In this document: positions 1 to 6,739 of the stretch, one piece after another
How the letters are laid out: each line of letters starts with the position of its first letter
How positions within the stretch are numbered: position 1 is the stretch's first letter
Assembly: GCA_003501375.1 (NCBI GenBank)
Contig: DNPO01000023.1
Coordinates: 1 to 9,098 of the forward strand
Source: Candidatus Sumerlaeota bacterium
Lineage (GTDB): Bacteria > Sumerlaeota > Sumerlaeia > UBA8349
Reading direction: 5' to 3'
DNA: 9,098 nt
Program-made: the position numbers and the translations under genes
Notes under the pieces: generated by a model
Seen by the model: the letters and a program-made list of their open reading frames with translations, nothing else
What the model was told of the DNA's origin: nothing
Databases searched by the model: none

Positions 1-45
1 TTTAAGCAAACTCACTCACTTGTTAACGGAGAGAAATGTAATCCC

Positions 46-1608
46 ATGAAACCGACGTCTGAACCTCATTTTCAACAAAAACTGTCCTTCTCTGAGAAGG
101 CGGGTTATTCCGCTGCGGATGCGGCAGCGAATTTCGTCTTTATGACGATGATTCTTTTCCAAACGAACTTCTATACGGATACGTTTGGTCTGACTGCGGG
201 CGCTGCGGCGGGTATTCTCCTTTGGCCGCGGTTGTGGGATGCTGTTTTTGATCCGATTATGGGGGTGTTGGCAGATCGTACTAAAACGCGTTGGGGACGG
301 TTCCGCCCGTGGATTATTTGGACGGCGATTCCGTGGGCGATTGTGATGGTTGCGGCTTATACGACGCCGAAGAGTTTGCAGGGTAATGCGCTGGCGCTGA
401 TGGCTTATGCGGGTATTACGAACACGATGTTGATGACGCTTTATTCGATGAACAATATGCCGTATTCGGCTCTGGGCGGTGTGATGACGGCGGATTTGGA
501 TGAGCGTGCGAAGTTGAATTCTTACCGGTTCATTGCGGTGAATATTGCGCAGTTTATTGTGGGTGGTTTTACGTTGCCGCTTGTTGCGAAGTTTGCGGTT
601 GGGCATGATCGCGCTTACGGTTGGCAGATGACGATGGGGATTTGGGCGGTGTTGTGCCTGGTGCTGTTTTGCATTACGTTTTTCAGTACGCACGAACGCA
701 TTCAGCCGGTGCATGAAACCAAGTCATCACCGAAGCAGGATTTTAGCGACTTGCTGAAGAATGTTCCGTGGCGTGTGATGGCGTTAATGACGCTGATTCA
801 CTTTGGCATTCTTTCGTTCCGTGGCGGCGCGACGTACGCGTATTATCATCAGTACGTGGATAAAGCGGCGATGTTTGACTTTGTGGAAAAACTCGGATTT
901 ACCGCGCCTGCGTTGGAGAAAGGGGCGGCCGTCCCCGGTGGTTTGCTTGAGACGCTGGGCTACGTGGTGCATGGTTCGCGTGAGAAACTCGCCGATAGCA
1001 ATGTGGCTGACGTGTTCAACAGTATCGTCAATATGCTGGGCACGCTGACAACCATTATTGTTATTATGCTCTCGGCATCGTTTGCGCGTCGTTTTGGTAA
1101 GAAGGCGGTTGCCGTGGTGGGTTTTGCGCTTTCTACCGTCAATGCTTTTGCCTTCTACGTGCTCCAGCCGACCAATGTGTATGGCATGGTGGCGCTGACC
1201 TTCGTTGGTTCGCTGGTTTATGCGCCGACGGTTCCGTTGGTCTGGGCAATCTTCGCAGATGTGGCGGATTATTCGGAATGGAAGACGGGGCGTCGCTTCA
1301 CCGGTATGGTGTACGCGACCATTGGTTTTGCGTTGAAGGGCGGCCTTGCTCTGGGCTCGGCGTCCTATCTTTGGATCATGCAAGGGTTCTTTAGTTACGA
1401 CACCGCAGCTCCGGCTGCCGAGCAGGCGGTCCGTGGTTATCGCGCTTGTTCCAGCATCGTTGTTGGCATTCTGTTCGCGGCTTGTACGGTGCTGCTTACC
1501 ATGTACAAACTCAATAAGCGGACGACGATTGAGATGGCCGATGAACTTGCCGAGCGTCGCAGAAACGCGGCACCGGCGGTGCAGGCAGCCGCGGCTGATG
1601 CGGTGTAG
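46..1608 (+). CDS. GPH-family (MFS) glycoside/pentoside:cation symporter
   Basis: Inner-membrane symporter of the glycoside-pentoside-hexuronide family (MelB/XynB-like), expected to import xylo- or arabino-oligosaccharides with H+ or Na+. The 520 aa protein has about 12 hydrophobic segments. Family hallmarks visible are LWDAVFDPIMG (residues 63-73, whose two Asp, D65 and D69, match the cation-site pattern of MelB), DRTKTRWGRFRPW (77-89), NNMPYSALGG (136-145) and FADVADYSEWKTGRRFTG (403-420). A charged cytoplasmic loop lies at about 215-243. An unusual non-hydrophobic stretch of about 50 residues (272-322) falls between the predicted seventh and eighth segments, on the periplasmic side. The tail (about 490-520) is charged, then Ala-rich. 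The start at 46 is supported by GGAGAG at 28-33; an ATG at 36 is followed at once by a stop codon. Codon use in the first half favours TTG and GCG. Family assignment is firm; the transported sugar is inferred from neighbouring xylan and arabinan enzymes. Confidence 0.93.
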   Translation: MKPTSEPHFQQKLSFSEKAGYSAADAAANFVFMTMILFQTNFYTDTFGLTAGAAAGILLWPRLWDAVFDPIMGVLADRTKTRWGRFRPWIIWTAIPWAIVMVAAYTTPKSLQGNALALMAYAGITNTMLMTLYSMNNMPYSALGGVMTADLDERAKLNSYRFIAVNIAQFIVGGFTLPLVAKFAVGHDRAYGWQMTMGIWAVLCLVLFCITFFSTHERIQPVHETKSSPKQDFSDLLKNVPWRVMALMTLIHFGILSFRGGATYAYYHQYVDKAAMFDFVEKLGFTAPALEKGAAVPGGLLETLGYVVHGSREKLADSNVADVFNSIVNMLGTLTTIIVIMLSASFARRFGKKAVAVVGFALSTVNAFAFYVLQPTNVYGMVALTFVGSLVYAPTVPLVWAIFADVADYSEWKTGRRFTGMVYATIGFALKGGLALGSASYLWIMQGFFSYDTAAPAAEQAVRGYRACSSIVVGILFAACTVLLTMYKLNKRTTIEMADELAERRRNAAPAVQAAAADAV

Positions 1609-1633
1609 CGGATAACATCCAAATTAACCTTGG

Positions 1634-1803
1634 TTTTGTTTTCAGCCCTGAAGGGCGACATGTTATGATTGCAACTTTGGAAAATCCCAAAAGGCTTCGT
1701 GTATGCCGCCCTTTCAGGGCTTGAATTTTTTAATGCCCTACCCAGGGCTGCGCTTCGCTTGCCCTGGGCTATCTCATAACGCCCCGTTGGGGCTGAAACA
1801 AAA
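1634..1803. repeat. Imperfect inverted-repeat element with several GC-rich hairpins
   Basis: The gap between the symporter and GH10 is filled by a structured element. Its left end TTTTGTTTTCAGCCC (1634-1648) is matched on the other strand by the right end (1790-1803, reverse complement TTTTGTTTCAGCCC, one T fewer). Both arms then carry a small hairpin and TTATGA (1663-1668; its complement TCATAA at 1774-1779). Hairpins: GCCCT/AGGGC at 1645-1656, GCCCT/AGGGC at 1708-1720, CCCAGGGC/GCCCTGGG at 1741-1768, and GCCCC/GGGGC at 1781-1793. It resembles dispersed intergenic palindromic elements whose minus-strand translation turns up as spurious peptides in genomes of the Verrucomicrobiota/Lentisphaerota/Planctomycetota type; that link is from memory and unverified. 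It encodes nothing convincing. It may be a non-autonomous mobile repeat, or an mRNA-stabilising or terminating structure between the two genes. Confidence 0.7.
1741..1768. repeat. Strongest hairpin inside the intergenic repeat
   Basis: CCCAGGGC (1741-1748) pairs perfectly with GCCCTGGG (1761-1768) around a 12-base loop that itself contains GCG-CTT-CGC (1750-1758). There is no T-run directly downstream, so it is not a classical intrinsic terminator in the plus direction. It is more likely a structural part of the repeat element or a processing or stability barrier between symporter and xylanase messages. Confidence 0.6.
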
Positions 1804-1839
1804 CAGAAAACTACAATCCAGATGGGATAGGAGACTCGG

Positions 1840-2970
1840 ATGTTCACGGTAAAGCAAAACGCGGTTCTGGTCGGCGTGTGCCTCGTTCTGTGCAATCTGT
1901 GTTGTTATGCGCAGGAGGTTGGATTGAAAGATGCCCTCAAGGGCAAATTTTTGATGGGCGTAGCAGTGGACGATGAGCAGGCTTCGGGCAAAGACACCAA
2001 GGCGTTGCCGCTGATTCTGAAAAACTTCAACTCGATTGTCGTCGAAAACTGCATGAAAAGCGAAGTGATCCAGCCGGAAGAAGGCAAGTTTGATTTTGAG
2101 CAGGCGGATCGTTTTGTGAAGTTTGGCGAAGCGCACAAATTGCATATGGTCGGCCACGTGCTGGTCTGGCATTCGCAGACACCCAAGTGGTTTTTTGTGA
2201 CGGACGACAAGGGAACCACTGTTACGCGCGACGTGCTGATTGAGCGCATGCGTAAACACATCACGACGGTGGTGACGCGCTACAAAGGTCGCATTCAATC
2301 GTGGGATGTGGTGAACGAGGCCTTTATGGACGATGGTTCCTATCGCGATTCTCCGTTCTACAAAATAATTGGCAAGGATTACATCAAACTGGCTTTTCAG
2401 TTTGCGCGCGAGGCCGATCCGAACGCCGAACTCATTTACAACGACTACTCGGTGGAGCACGAAGGTCGCCGGGATGCCATCGTGAAACTGGTGAATGACT
2501 TGAAGCGAGAAGGCATCAAGGTGGATGGCATCGGTTCACAGGGCCACATCACCATGGACTACCCGGACTTCAAGGATACGGAAAAAGCCATTATTGCCTT
2601 TGCCGGTACGGGAGCCAAGGTCATGATCACCGAAATGGATCTGACCACCTTGCCCGCGCCCGTCGAAGGGGACATGGGCGCGGACGTGTACCTGAATTTC
2701 AAGTATGACAAGAAACTCGATCCCTACGCAGACGGTTTGCCGGACGCGCTGGCAAAGCAGTTGCATGACCGCTATGCCGAGGCCTTCCGTGTATTTTTGA
2801 AGCACCAGGACAAGATCAGCCGCGTGACCATCTGGGGACTGACGGACGGCCAGTCCTGGCGCAACGATTGGCCCATCCGCGGGCGTCATGATTACCCTGT
2901 TTGGTTTGACCGTAATTACCAACCTAAACCGATTGTTAAAACCATCATCGAAGAGGCTACGAAAAAATGA
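1840..2970 (+). CDS. Secreted GH10 endo-1,4-beta-xylanase
   Basis: Retaining endo-xylanase that cleaves internal beta-1,4 bonds of the xylan backbone, exported from the cytoplasm. The 376 aa protein has an N-terminal signal peptide (about 1-24, hydrophobic core VLVGVCLVLCNLCC, likely cut after CYA) and then a single GH10 barrel with no attached binding module. Motifs in order: ENCMK (69-73, family ENxMK), WHSQTP (110-115), WDVVNE (155-160) with acid/base E160, NDY (201-203), SQGH (233-236), ITEMD (263-267) with nucleophile E265, and IWGLTDGQSW (331-340). All core catalytic features are intact and the length is normal for a one-domain GH10. The start is supported by AGGAG (1829-1833) six bases upstream. 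The stop overlaps the next gene by four bases (ATGA), indicating translational coupling with GH43. Assignment is very secure; placement in periplasm versus outside the cell cannot be told. Confidence 0.97.
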   Translation: MFTVKQNAVLVGVCLVLCNLCCYAQEVGLKDALKGKFLMGVAVDDEQASGKDTKALPLILKNFNSIVVENCMKSEVIQPEEGKFDFEQADRFVKFGEAHKLHMVGHVLVWHSQTPKWFFVTDDKGTTVTRDVLIERMRKHITTVVTRYKGRIQSWDVVNEAFMDDGSYRDSPFYKIIGKDYIKLAFQFAREADPNAELIYNDYSVEHEGRRDAIVKLVNDLKREGIKVDGIGSQGHITMDYPDFKDTEKAIIAFAGTGAKVMITEMDLTTLPAPVEGDMGADVYLNFKYDKKLDPYADGLPDALAKQLHDRYAEAFRVFLKHQDKISRVTIWGLTDGQSWRNDWPIRGRHDYPVWFDRNYQPKPIVKTIIEEATKK

Positions 2971-3938
2971 CTCAACCCCGCTACTTAGTTCCCGACGGCA
3001 CGTACATGGCCGACCCCGCTGCCCACGTTTTCAATGGCAAACTGTACATCTATCCTTCGCACGATGTGGAATCCGGCATTCCTGAAAACGACAATGGCGA
3101 CCACTTCGACATGCGGGATTATCACGTTCTTTCGCTCGATACCATCGACGGCCCTGTTACGGACCACGGTGTTGTTCTTGCCGTGAAAGACATCGCCTGG
3201 GCAGGCCGCCAACTGTGGGACTCCGACTGCGCCGAGAAAGACGGCAAGTACTACATCTACTTCTCGTTGAAAGACAAGAACGACGTTTTCCACCTAGGCG
3301 TCGCCATTGCCGACCGTCCCGAAGGCCCGTTCATTCCGCAGGAAAACCCGATCCGCGGCAGTTACTCCATCGACCCCTGCGCTTTCAAGGACGATGACGG
3401 CTCGCACTACCTCCTCTTCGGCGGACTCTGGGGCGGACAACTGCAACGTTACCGCAACAACAAAGCCATCGAATGCGGCCAGGAACCCAAGGACGCCGAG
3501 CCCGCGCTCTGCTCGAAAATCGTACGCATCAGCGACGACATGTTGCAATTTGCCGAAGAGCCGCGCGACCTCGTGATCCTCGACGAAAACGGCCAACCGC
3601 TCACCGCAGGGGATCATGACCGTCGCTTCTTTGAAGCCTCGTGGATGCACAAATACAACGGAAAGTATTACTTTTCCTACTCGACCGGTGACACCCACTT
3701 TCTGTGCTACGCCACCAGCGACAGCCTCTACGGCCCGTTCACTTACCAGGGCGTCATCCTGACCCCACCCGTCGGCTGGACCACACACCATTGCATTGCG
3801 GAATTCCAGGGCAAATGGTACCTGTTCCACCACGACAGCCGCCCCTCGCAGGGCAAGACCTGGCTCCGCAGCCTCAAAGTCGCCGAACTCGAATACGACG
3901 CCAACGGAAAAATTAAAACCCTGCAAGCGGAAAAATAG
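2967..3938 (+). CDS. GH43 glycosidase, likely cytoplasmic beta-xylosidase/alpha-L-arabinofuranosidase
   Basis: Inverting GH43 five-bladed propeller enzyme, expected to release xylose or arabinose from short (arabino)xylo-oligosaccharides. The 323 aa protein has no signal peptide, so it should act in the cytoplasm on imported sugars. Candidate catalytic residues are base D16 (MADPAAHVFNGKLYIYPSHD region, 14-33), pKa-modulating D136 (SIDPCAF, 134-140) and acid E223 (FFEASW, 221-226). Blade repeats are visible as DGKYYIYFS (92-100), NGKYYFSYS (231-239) and QGKWYLFHHD (281-290). Only the catalytic domain is present, with no C-terminal beta-sandwich. The start overlaps the GH10 stop as ATGA, with GAGG at 2953-2956. 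Codon use is strongly C-ending (by hand count 12 of 25 Leu codons are CTC, 11 of 15 Phe are TTC), unlike the symporter gene. Family assignment is firm; xylosidase versus arabinofuranosidase is not resolved by sequence alone. Confidence 0.93.
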   Translation: MTQPRYLVPDGTYMADPAAHVFNGKLYIYPSHDVESGIPENDNGDHFDMRDYHVLSLDTIDGPVTDHGVVLAVKDIAWAGRQLWDSDCAEKDGKYYIYFSLKDKNDVFHLGVAIADRPEGPFIPQENPIRGSYSIDPCAFKDDDGSHYLLFGGLWGGQLQRYRNNKAIECGQEPKDAEPALCSKIVRISDDMLQFAEEPRDLVILDENGQPLTAGDHDRRFFEASWMHKYNGKYYFSYSTGDTHFLCYATSDSLYGPFTYQGVILTPPVGWTTHHCIAEFQGKWYLFHHDSRPSQGKTWLRSLKVAELEYDANGKIKTLQAEK

Positions 3939-4053
3939 GGTGTTCAGCGTCAAATTGTATCGCGTTCCCAGCGTTTCATTTTCGATTACGTTTGGAGTAT
4001 ATCGCAAAATTATTGCAGGCTCCCATTTTATTGCGCCCTAAGGATAATCATCT
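3939..4053. other. Short intergenic gap before GH127
   Basis: This 115-base gap separates the GH43 stop from the GH127 start. It is AT-richer than the flanking genes and holds no ORF of note, no clear hairpin plus T-run, and no convincing sigma-70 promoter. The Shine-Dalgarno sequence AAGGA (4040-4044) lies nine bases before the GH127 ATG. Whether GH127 is read through from GH10-GH43 or has its own promoter cannot be decided here. Confidence 0.6.
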
Positions 4054-6411
4054 ATGCAGAAGAAACAATTGTTTACCATCACAACACTTTTGCTGTTGTG
4101 CGCTTCGGCACTGGGAACTACCCCCAAAGACAAAGTCAAACCGGCGATTGAACAAAAAGCGGAATTTTTTGAAGCGGCTGACGTGTCGGTTACGGGCGGG
4201 CCTTTCAAAGAAGCTACGGAACGCGATAAAAAATACCTCCTTAGCCTCCCCGTGGATCGTTTACTCACAAATTTTCGCACGACTGCGGGAATACCGACGG
4301 ATGCCAAACCGTTTGGCGGGTGGCAGGACCCAAAGAATCCGCTGCGCGGCGCCTTTGTGGGACACTACATAACCGCTTGCGCGCGCATATATGCCAACAC
4401 GGGTGATAAAGAGATGAAAGACCGCGTGGATCAACTCATCGCGGGATTGGCGGAATGCCAGGAGAAGTTTGGCGATGGATATGTGGGCGAATTCCCGAAG
4501 GACGGTTTTGAGGAATTTGAAAAAACAGGAAAAGCCCCCAAGGGGATTTGGGTACCGTGGTGGTCGCAACATGCTTTGTATGCGGGGCTGGAAGATGCCT
4601 ACAACTATGCCGGAAGTGAAAAAGCGCTGGACGTTATGAAGAGATCCGGCGACTGGATCAAGAGCGGTCTGGACAAGGTAACCGATGCCCAAGTTCAAAA
4701 TATGTTGAATACGGAACAAGGGGGCATGAACGAGATTCTGGCTGATCTTTATGCGCTAACCGGCAATAAGGATTATCTGACGTTGGCGGAGCGTTTTTGC
4801 CACCAGGCCATTCTCAAGCCGCTGGCAGAGGGACGCGATGATCTGACGAACAAACATGCCAACACCCAAGTACCCAAAGTGGTGGGTGCTGCGCGCCTGT
4901 ACGAACTGACGGGCAAAGAAGAATATAAGAAGATGGCATCGTATTTTTGGCATGAGGTGGTGGAAAAACGTTCCTATGCCACGGGCGGCAACAGCATTGA
5001 CGAGCATTTCAAAAAACTGGGCACGGAACCGCTGGGCGCTCATACGGCGGAGACCTGCAATGTGCATAATATGTTGCGTCTGACCCGGCTTGTGGCGACA
5101 TGGGATCCATCCGATTCCAGTTATGGCGACTATTACGAGCGAGCGCTGCTGAACCAGATTTTGGCATCGCAAGACCCTGATACAGGCATGATGCTGTATT
5201 TCCTCTCGACAAAGCCTGGACATTTCAAGGTGTACAACACACCGGAAAACTCTTTCTGGTGTTGCACGGCCACGGGAGTGGAAAACCCGCCGCGTTACGG
5301 CGAAGGCGTTTATATGCATGGCAAAGATACGCTGTGGATTAACCTCTTCATGCAAACGGAACTGAATTGGAAAGATGCGGGCGTTCGCCTGCGTCAGGAC
5401 ACCAAGTTCCCGGAAGAAACGCAGACAAAACTGACCATTCTGGAATCAAAAGATACGGCGTTCACCATGAACATCCGCGTGCCTTCCTGGGCCGCTGGCC
5501 CGGTGGTGGCAAAAGTGAATGGTAAGGAAGAGTTCAAAGGGGAAAAGAAAGGGTGGGTAGCCATTAATCGCAAATGGAAAAAGGGCGATGTGGTCGAAGT
5601 TTCCCTGCCGATGAATCTGCATCTGTACCGCAAGTGCGACGATCCGAAAAGCGTGGCGGTTCTTTATGGCCCGACTCTGCTGGCCGGAGCGTTGGGAACG
5701 GATAAAATGCCGAAGAGTGATCAGGCGAAGGCTCAGTGGGATTTGGATAGTACGCCGGTGCCCATGACCGTGCCGGTTCTTGTCGCGGATGCCAACAATT
5801 TGGATAGTTGGATCAAGCCGGTGGCTGGCAAACCGTTGACTTTCCGTACGAAAGATGCGGGACGTCCCAACGACGTTGACCTTGTGCCATTTTATACTAT
5901 CGCGCATCAGCGCTACTCCCTGTACTGGGATATGATGAATGCTGACGAGTGGAAGGCGCAAGAAGCGGAACGCGCAGCCAAGACCGCGCAGTCTAATACT
6001 GCCAATGCGGCTATTGTGGATTCGATCCAACCTGGCGAGCAACAGCCGGATATAGATCATAAAATACAAAGTGAAAAATCCAACACTGGCGTATCCAACG
6101 ATATTTCCTGGCGCGATGCGAGAGATGGCGGGTGGTTCAGTTACGACGTGAAGGTACTGGCAGATCAACCGATGAAATTGCGTTGCACCTACTGGGGATC
6201 AGATGCTGGCAATCGCGATTTTGAGATACTGATCGACGGGAAAAAAATCGGGGAACAGAAACTGGAAAACAACAATCCCGATAAGTTCTTCGATGTGGAC
6301 TACCCCATTCCTGCAGAACTTACCAAGGACAAGACCAAAGTAACAGTTAAGTTCCAGGCCCATTCTGGCAAAGTCGCTGGCGGGTTATTCAAGGTTAGTG
6401 TTGTAAAATAA
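4054..6411 (+). CDS. Secreted GH127 (DUF1680) beta-L-arabinofuranosidase-like enzyme with C-terminal DUF6805-like domain
   Basis: Zinc-dependent, cysteine-nucleophile glycosidase family that removes beta-L-arabinofuranosyl units. The 785 aa protein starts with a signal peptide (about 1-21, core ITTLLLLCASALG). The alpha/alpha-barrel catalytic domain spans about 40-430. By comparison with HypBA1 of Bifidobacterium (E322, E338, C340, C417, C418), E317 (IDEHF) is the likely acid/base, E333 and C335 (AETC) and C403-C404 (FWCC) are the zinc ligands, and C403 is the nucleophile; the 16-residue spacing of the two Glu matches. Beta-sandwich domains follow (about 435-625). After a polar Ala/Gln-rich linker (about 630-660) comes a C-terminal beta domain (about 660-785; GWFSYDV, EILIDGKKIG) of the DUF6805 type seen in this family. 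AAGGA (4040-4044) supports the start. Its role is probably removal of arabinofuranosyl decorations; exact linkage is not provable because GH127 includes other activities. Confidence 0.95.
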   Translation: MQKKQLFTITTLLLLCASALGTTPKDKVKPAIEQKAEFFEAADVSVTGGPFKEATERDKKYLLSLPVDRLLTNFRTTAGIPTDAKPFGGWQDPKNPLRGAFVGHYITACARIYANTGDKEMKDRVDQLIAGLAECQEKFGDGYVGEFPKDGFEEFEKTGKAPKGIWVPWWSQHALYAGLEDAYNYAGSEKALDVMKRSGDWIKSGLDKVTDAQVQNMLNTEQGGMNEILADLYALTGNKDYLTLAERFCHQAILKPLAEGRDDLTNKHANTQVPKVVGAARLYELTGKEEYKKMASYFWHEVVEKRSYATGGNSIDEHFKKLGTEPLGAHTAETCNVHNMLRLTRLVATWDPSDSSYGDYYERALLNQILASQDPDTGMMLYFLSTKPGHFKVYNTPENSFWCCTATGVENPPRYGEGVYMHGKDTLWINLFMQTELNWKDAGVRLRQDTKFPEETQTKLTILESKDTAFTMNIRVPSWAAGPVVAKVNGKEEFKGEKKGWVAINRKWKKGDVVEVSLPMNLHLYRKCDDPKSVAVLYGPTLLAGALGTDKMPKSDQAKAQWDLDSTPVPMTVPVLVADANNLDSWIKPVAGKPLTFRTKDAGRPNDVDLVPFYTIAHQRYSLYWDMMNADEWKAQEAERAAKTAQSNTANAAIVDSIQPGEQQPDIDHKIQSEKSNTGVSNDISWRDARDGGWFSYDVKVLADQPMKLRCTYWGSDAGNRDFEILIDGKKIGEQKLENNNPDKFFDVDYPIPAELTKDKTKVTVKFQAHSGKVAGGLFKVSVVK

Positions 6412-6422
6412 AGCACAGAAGT

Positions 6423-6489
6423 AAGATGCCAGCATTTTGCCACGTTGAGTTTCATGGGTGAGGTGCTGGCATTTTCCCTTTGTTTTTTT
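6423..6489 (+). terminator. Terminator-like hairpin after GH127
   Basis: ATGCCAGCA (6426-6434) pairs perfectly with TGCTGGCAT (6464-6472); the stem can extend to 12 pairs with one G-T pair (6423-6425 with 6473-6475). The loop is long (29 bases), which is atypical. T-rich sequence follows (6472-6475, 6479-6481 and a T-run at 6483-6489). Lying 11 bases past the GH127 stop, it may end the upstream transcript or protect its 3' end. Confidence 0.5.
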
Positions 6490-6527
6490 CTGATAAACAT
6501 GGAGAAAATCCTGAAATTTGCAAAAAA

Positions 6528-6543
6528 TTGCATGCAAGTTGTC
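6528..6543. promoter_or_regulatory. Candidate operator, copy 1 of a 16 bp direct repeat
   Basis: TTGCATGCAAGTTGTC matches the copy at 6618-6633 in 13 of 16 positions. Its first ten bases are a perfect palindrome (TTGCATGCAA). It lies about 200 bases upstream of the GH27 start. A regulator-binding role is inferred only from repetition, symmetry and position. Confidence 0.35.
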
Positions 6544-6617
6544 AATTGTCTGCGAGGTGTTGAGGTGGCGCTGCACGTAAAAAACATCTCTTGAAATAGA
6601 ATTTTTTTTGTTGTTTT

Positions 6618-6633
6618 TTGCATGGGAATTGTC
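6618..6633. promoter_or_regulatory. Candidate operator, copy 2 of a 16 bp direct repeat
   Basis: TTGCATGGGAATTGTC is the second copy of the repeat at 6528-6543, starting 90 bases later. It directly abuts a possible -35 element (TTGATT, 6634-6639), a typical place for an activator or repressor of the GH27 promoter. The function is inferred. Confidence 0.35.
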
Positions 6634-6661
6634 TTGATTTCATTGAGAATAATCATAGTAT
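6634..6661 (+). promoter_or_regulatory. Possible sigma-70-type promoter for GH27
   Basis: TTGATT (6634-6639) and TAGTAT (6656-6661) are separated by 16 bases, each matching the consensus in four of six positions or slightly better. T-rich tracts lie just upstream (6601-6619). This would give a leader of about 70 bases before the GH27 start. The match is weak and the host's promoter consensus is unknown. Confidence 0.3.
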
Positions 6662-6724
6662 AGGATGCATATTCAGGTTTGCCTTATCCGTGTGCCGGGG
6701 CTGCTTGTTTAAACTACAGAGAGT

Positions 6725-6730
6725 GAAAGG
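6725..6730 (+). promoter_or_regulatory. Ribosome binding site that decides the GH27 start
   Basis: GAAAGG at 6725-6730 is followed directly by an in-frame GTG at 6731, which leaves no spacer and makes that start unlikely. The ATG at 6740 is nine bases downstream, an ideal distance; ATG 6743 is also possible at twelve bases. Confidence 0.55.
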
Positions 6731-6739
6731 GTGTTTGGA

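Larger units (their letters stand above)
6412..6730. other. Long intergenic regulatory region between GH127 and GH27
   Basis: No gene is seen in these 319 bases. The left part holds a long-armed hairpin followed by T-rich sequence. The middle holds short perfect palindromes TTTGCAAA (6517-6524) and TTGCATGCAA (6528-6537), the first of two 16 bp direct repeats. T-rich tracts (6601-6608, 6614-6619) precede the second repeat copy and a possible promoter. The right part (about 6670-6730) looks like a 5' leader ending in the GH27 ribosome binding site. The arrangement suggests that GH27 and GH51 form a separately controlled transcription unit; this is an inference. Confidence 0.6.

Noticed and set aside
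16..714. 232-codon minus-strand ORF opposite the symporter start
   Set aside because: Arg/His/Asn-rich translation without recognisable motifs, fully antisense to a clear membrane protein; a shadow created by codon bias.
1708..1730. Intrinsic terminator after the symporter
   Set aside because: The hairpin at 1708-1720 has only a five-pair stem and the following T-run is interrupted by GAA; it is better explained as part of the repeat element.
1437..1895. Minus-strand ORF over the intergenic repeat (152 codons)
   Set aside because: It covers the hairpin element and overlaps the ends of both flanking genes. The peptide resembles spurious translations of such repeats rather than a real protein.
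1840..1920. Possible lipoprotein signal in GH10 because of the Cys pair at residues 21-22
   Set aside because: The residues before either Cys do not fit a lipobox (Asn-Leu-Cys precedes the second Cys), while CYA followed by Q fits an ordinary signal peptidase site.
1774..2460. 228-codon minus-strand ORF opposite GH10
   Set aside because: Antisense to a xylanase with complete catalytic motifs; no separate ribosome site or domain seen.
3939..4053. Promoter or riboswitch before GH127
   Set aside because: No convincing -35/-10 pair and no conserved riboswitch-like structure could be recognised in this 115-base gap.
6731..6739. GTG start for GH27 (three extra residues)
   Set aside because: The Shine-Dalgarno GAAAGG ends at 6730, directly touching the GTG; ATG 6740 has a normal nine-base spacer and starts a good signal peptide.
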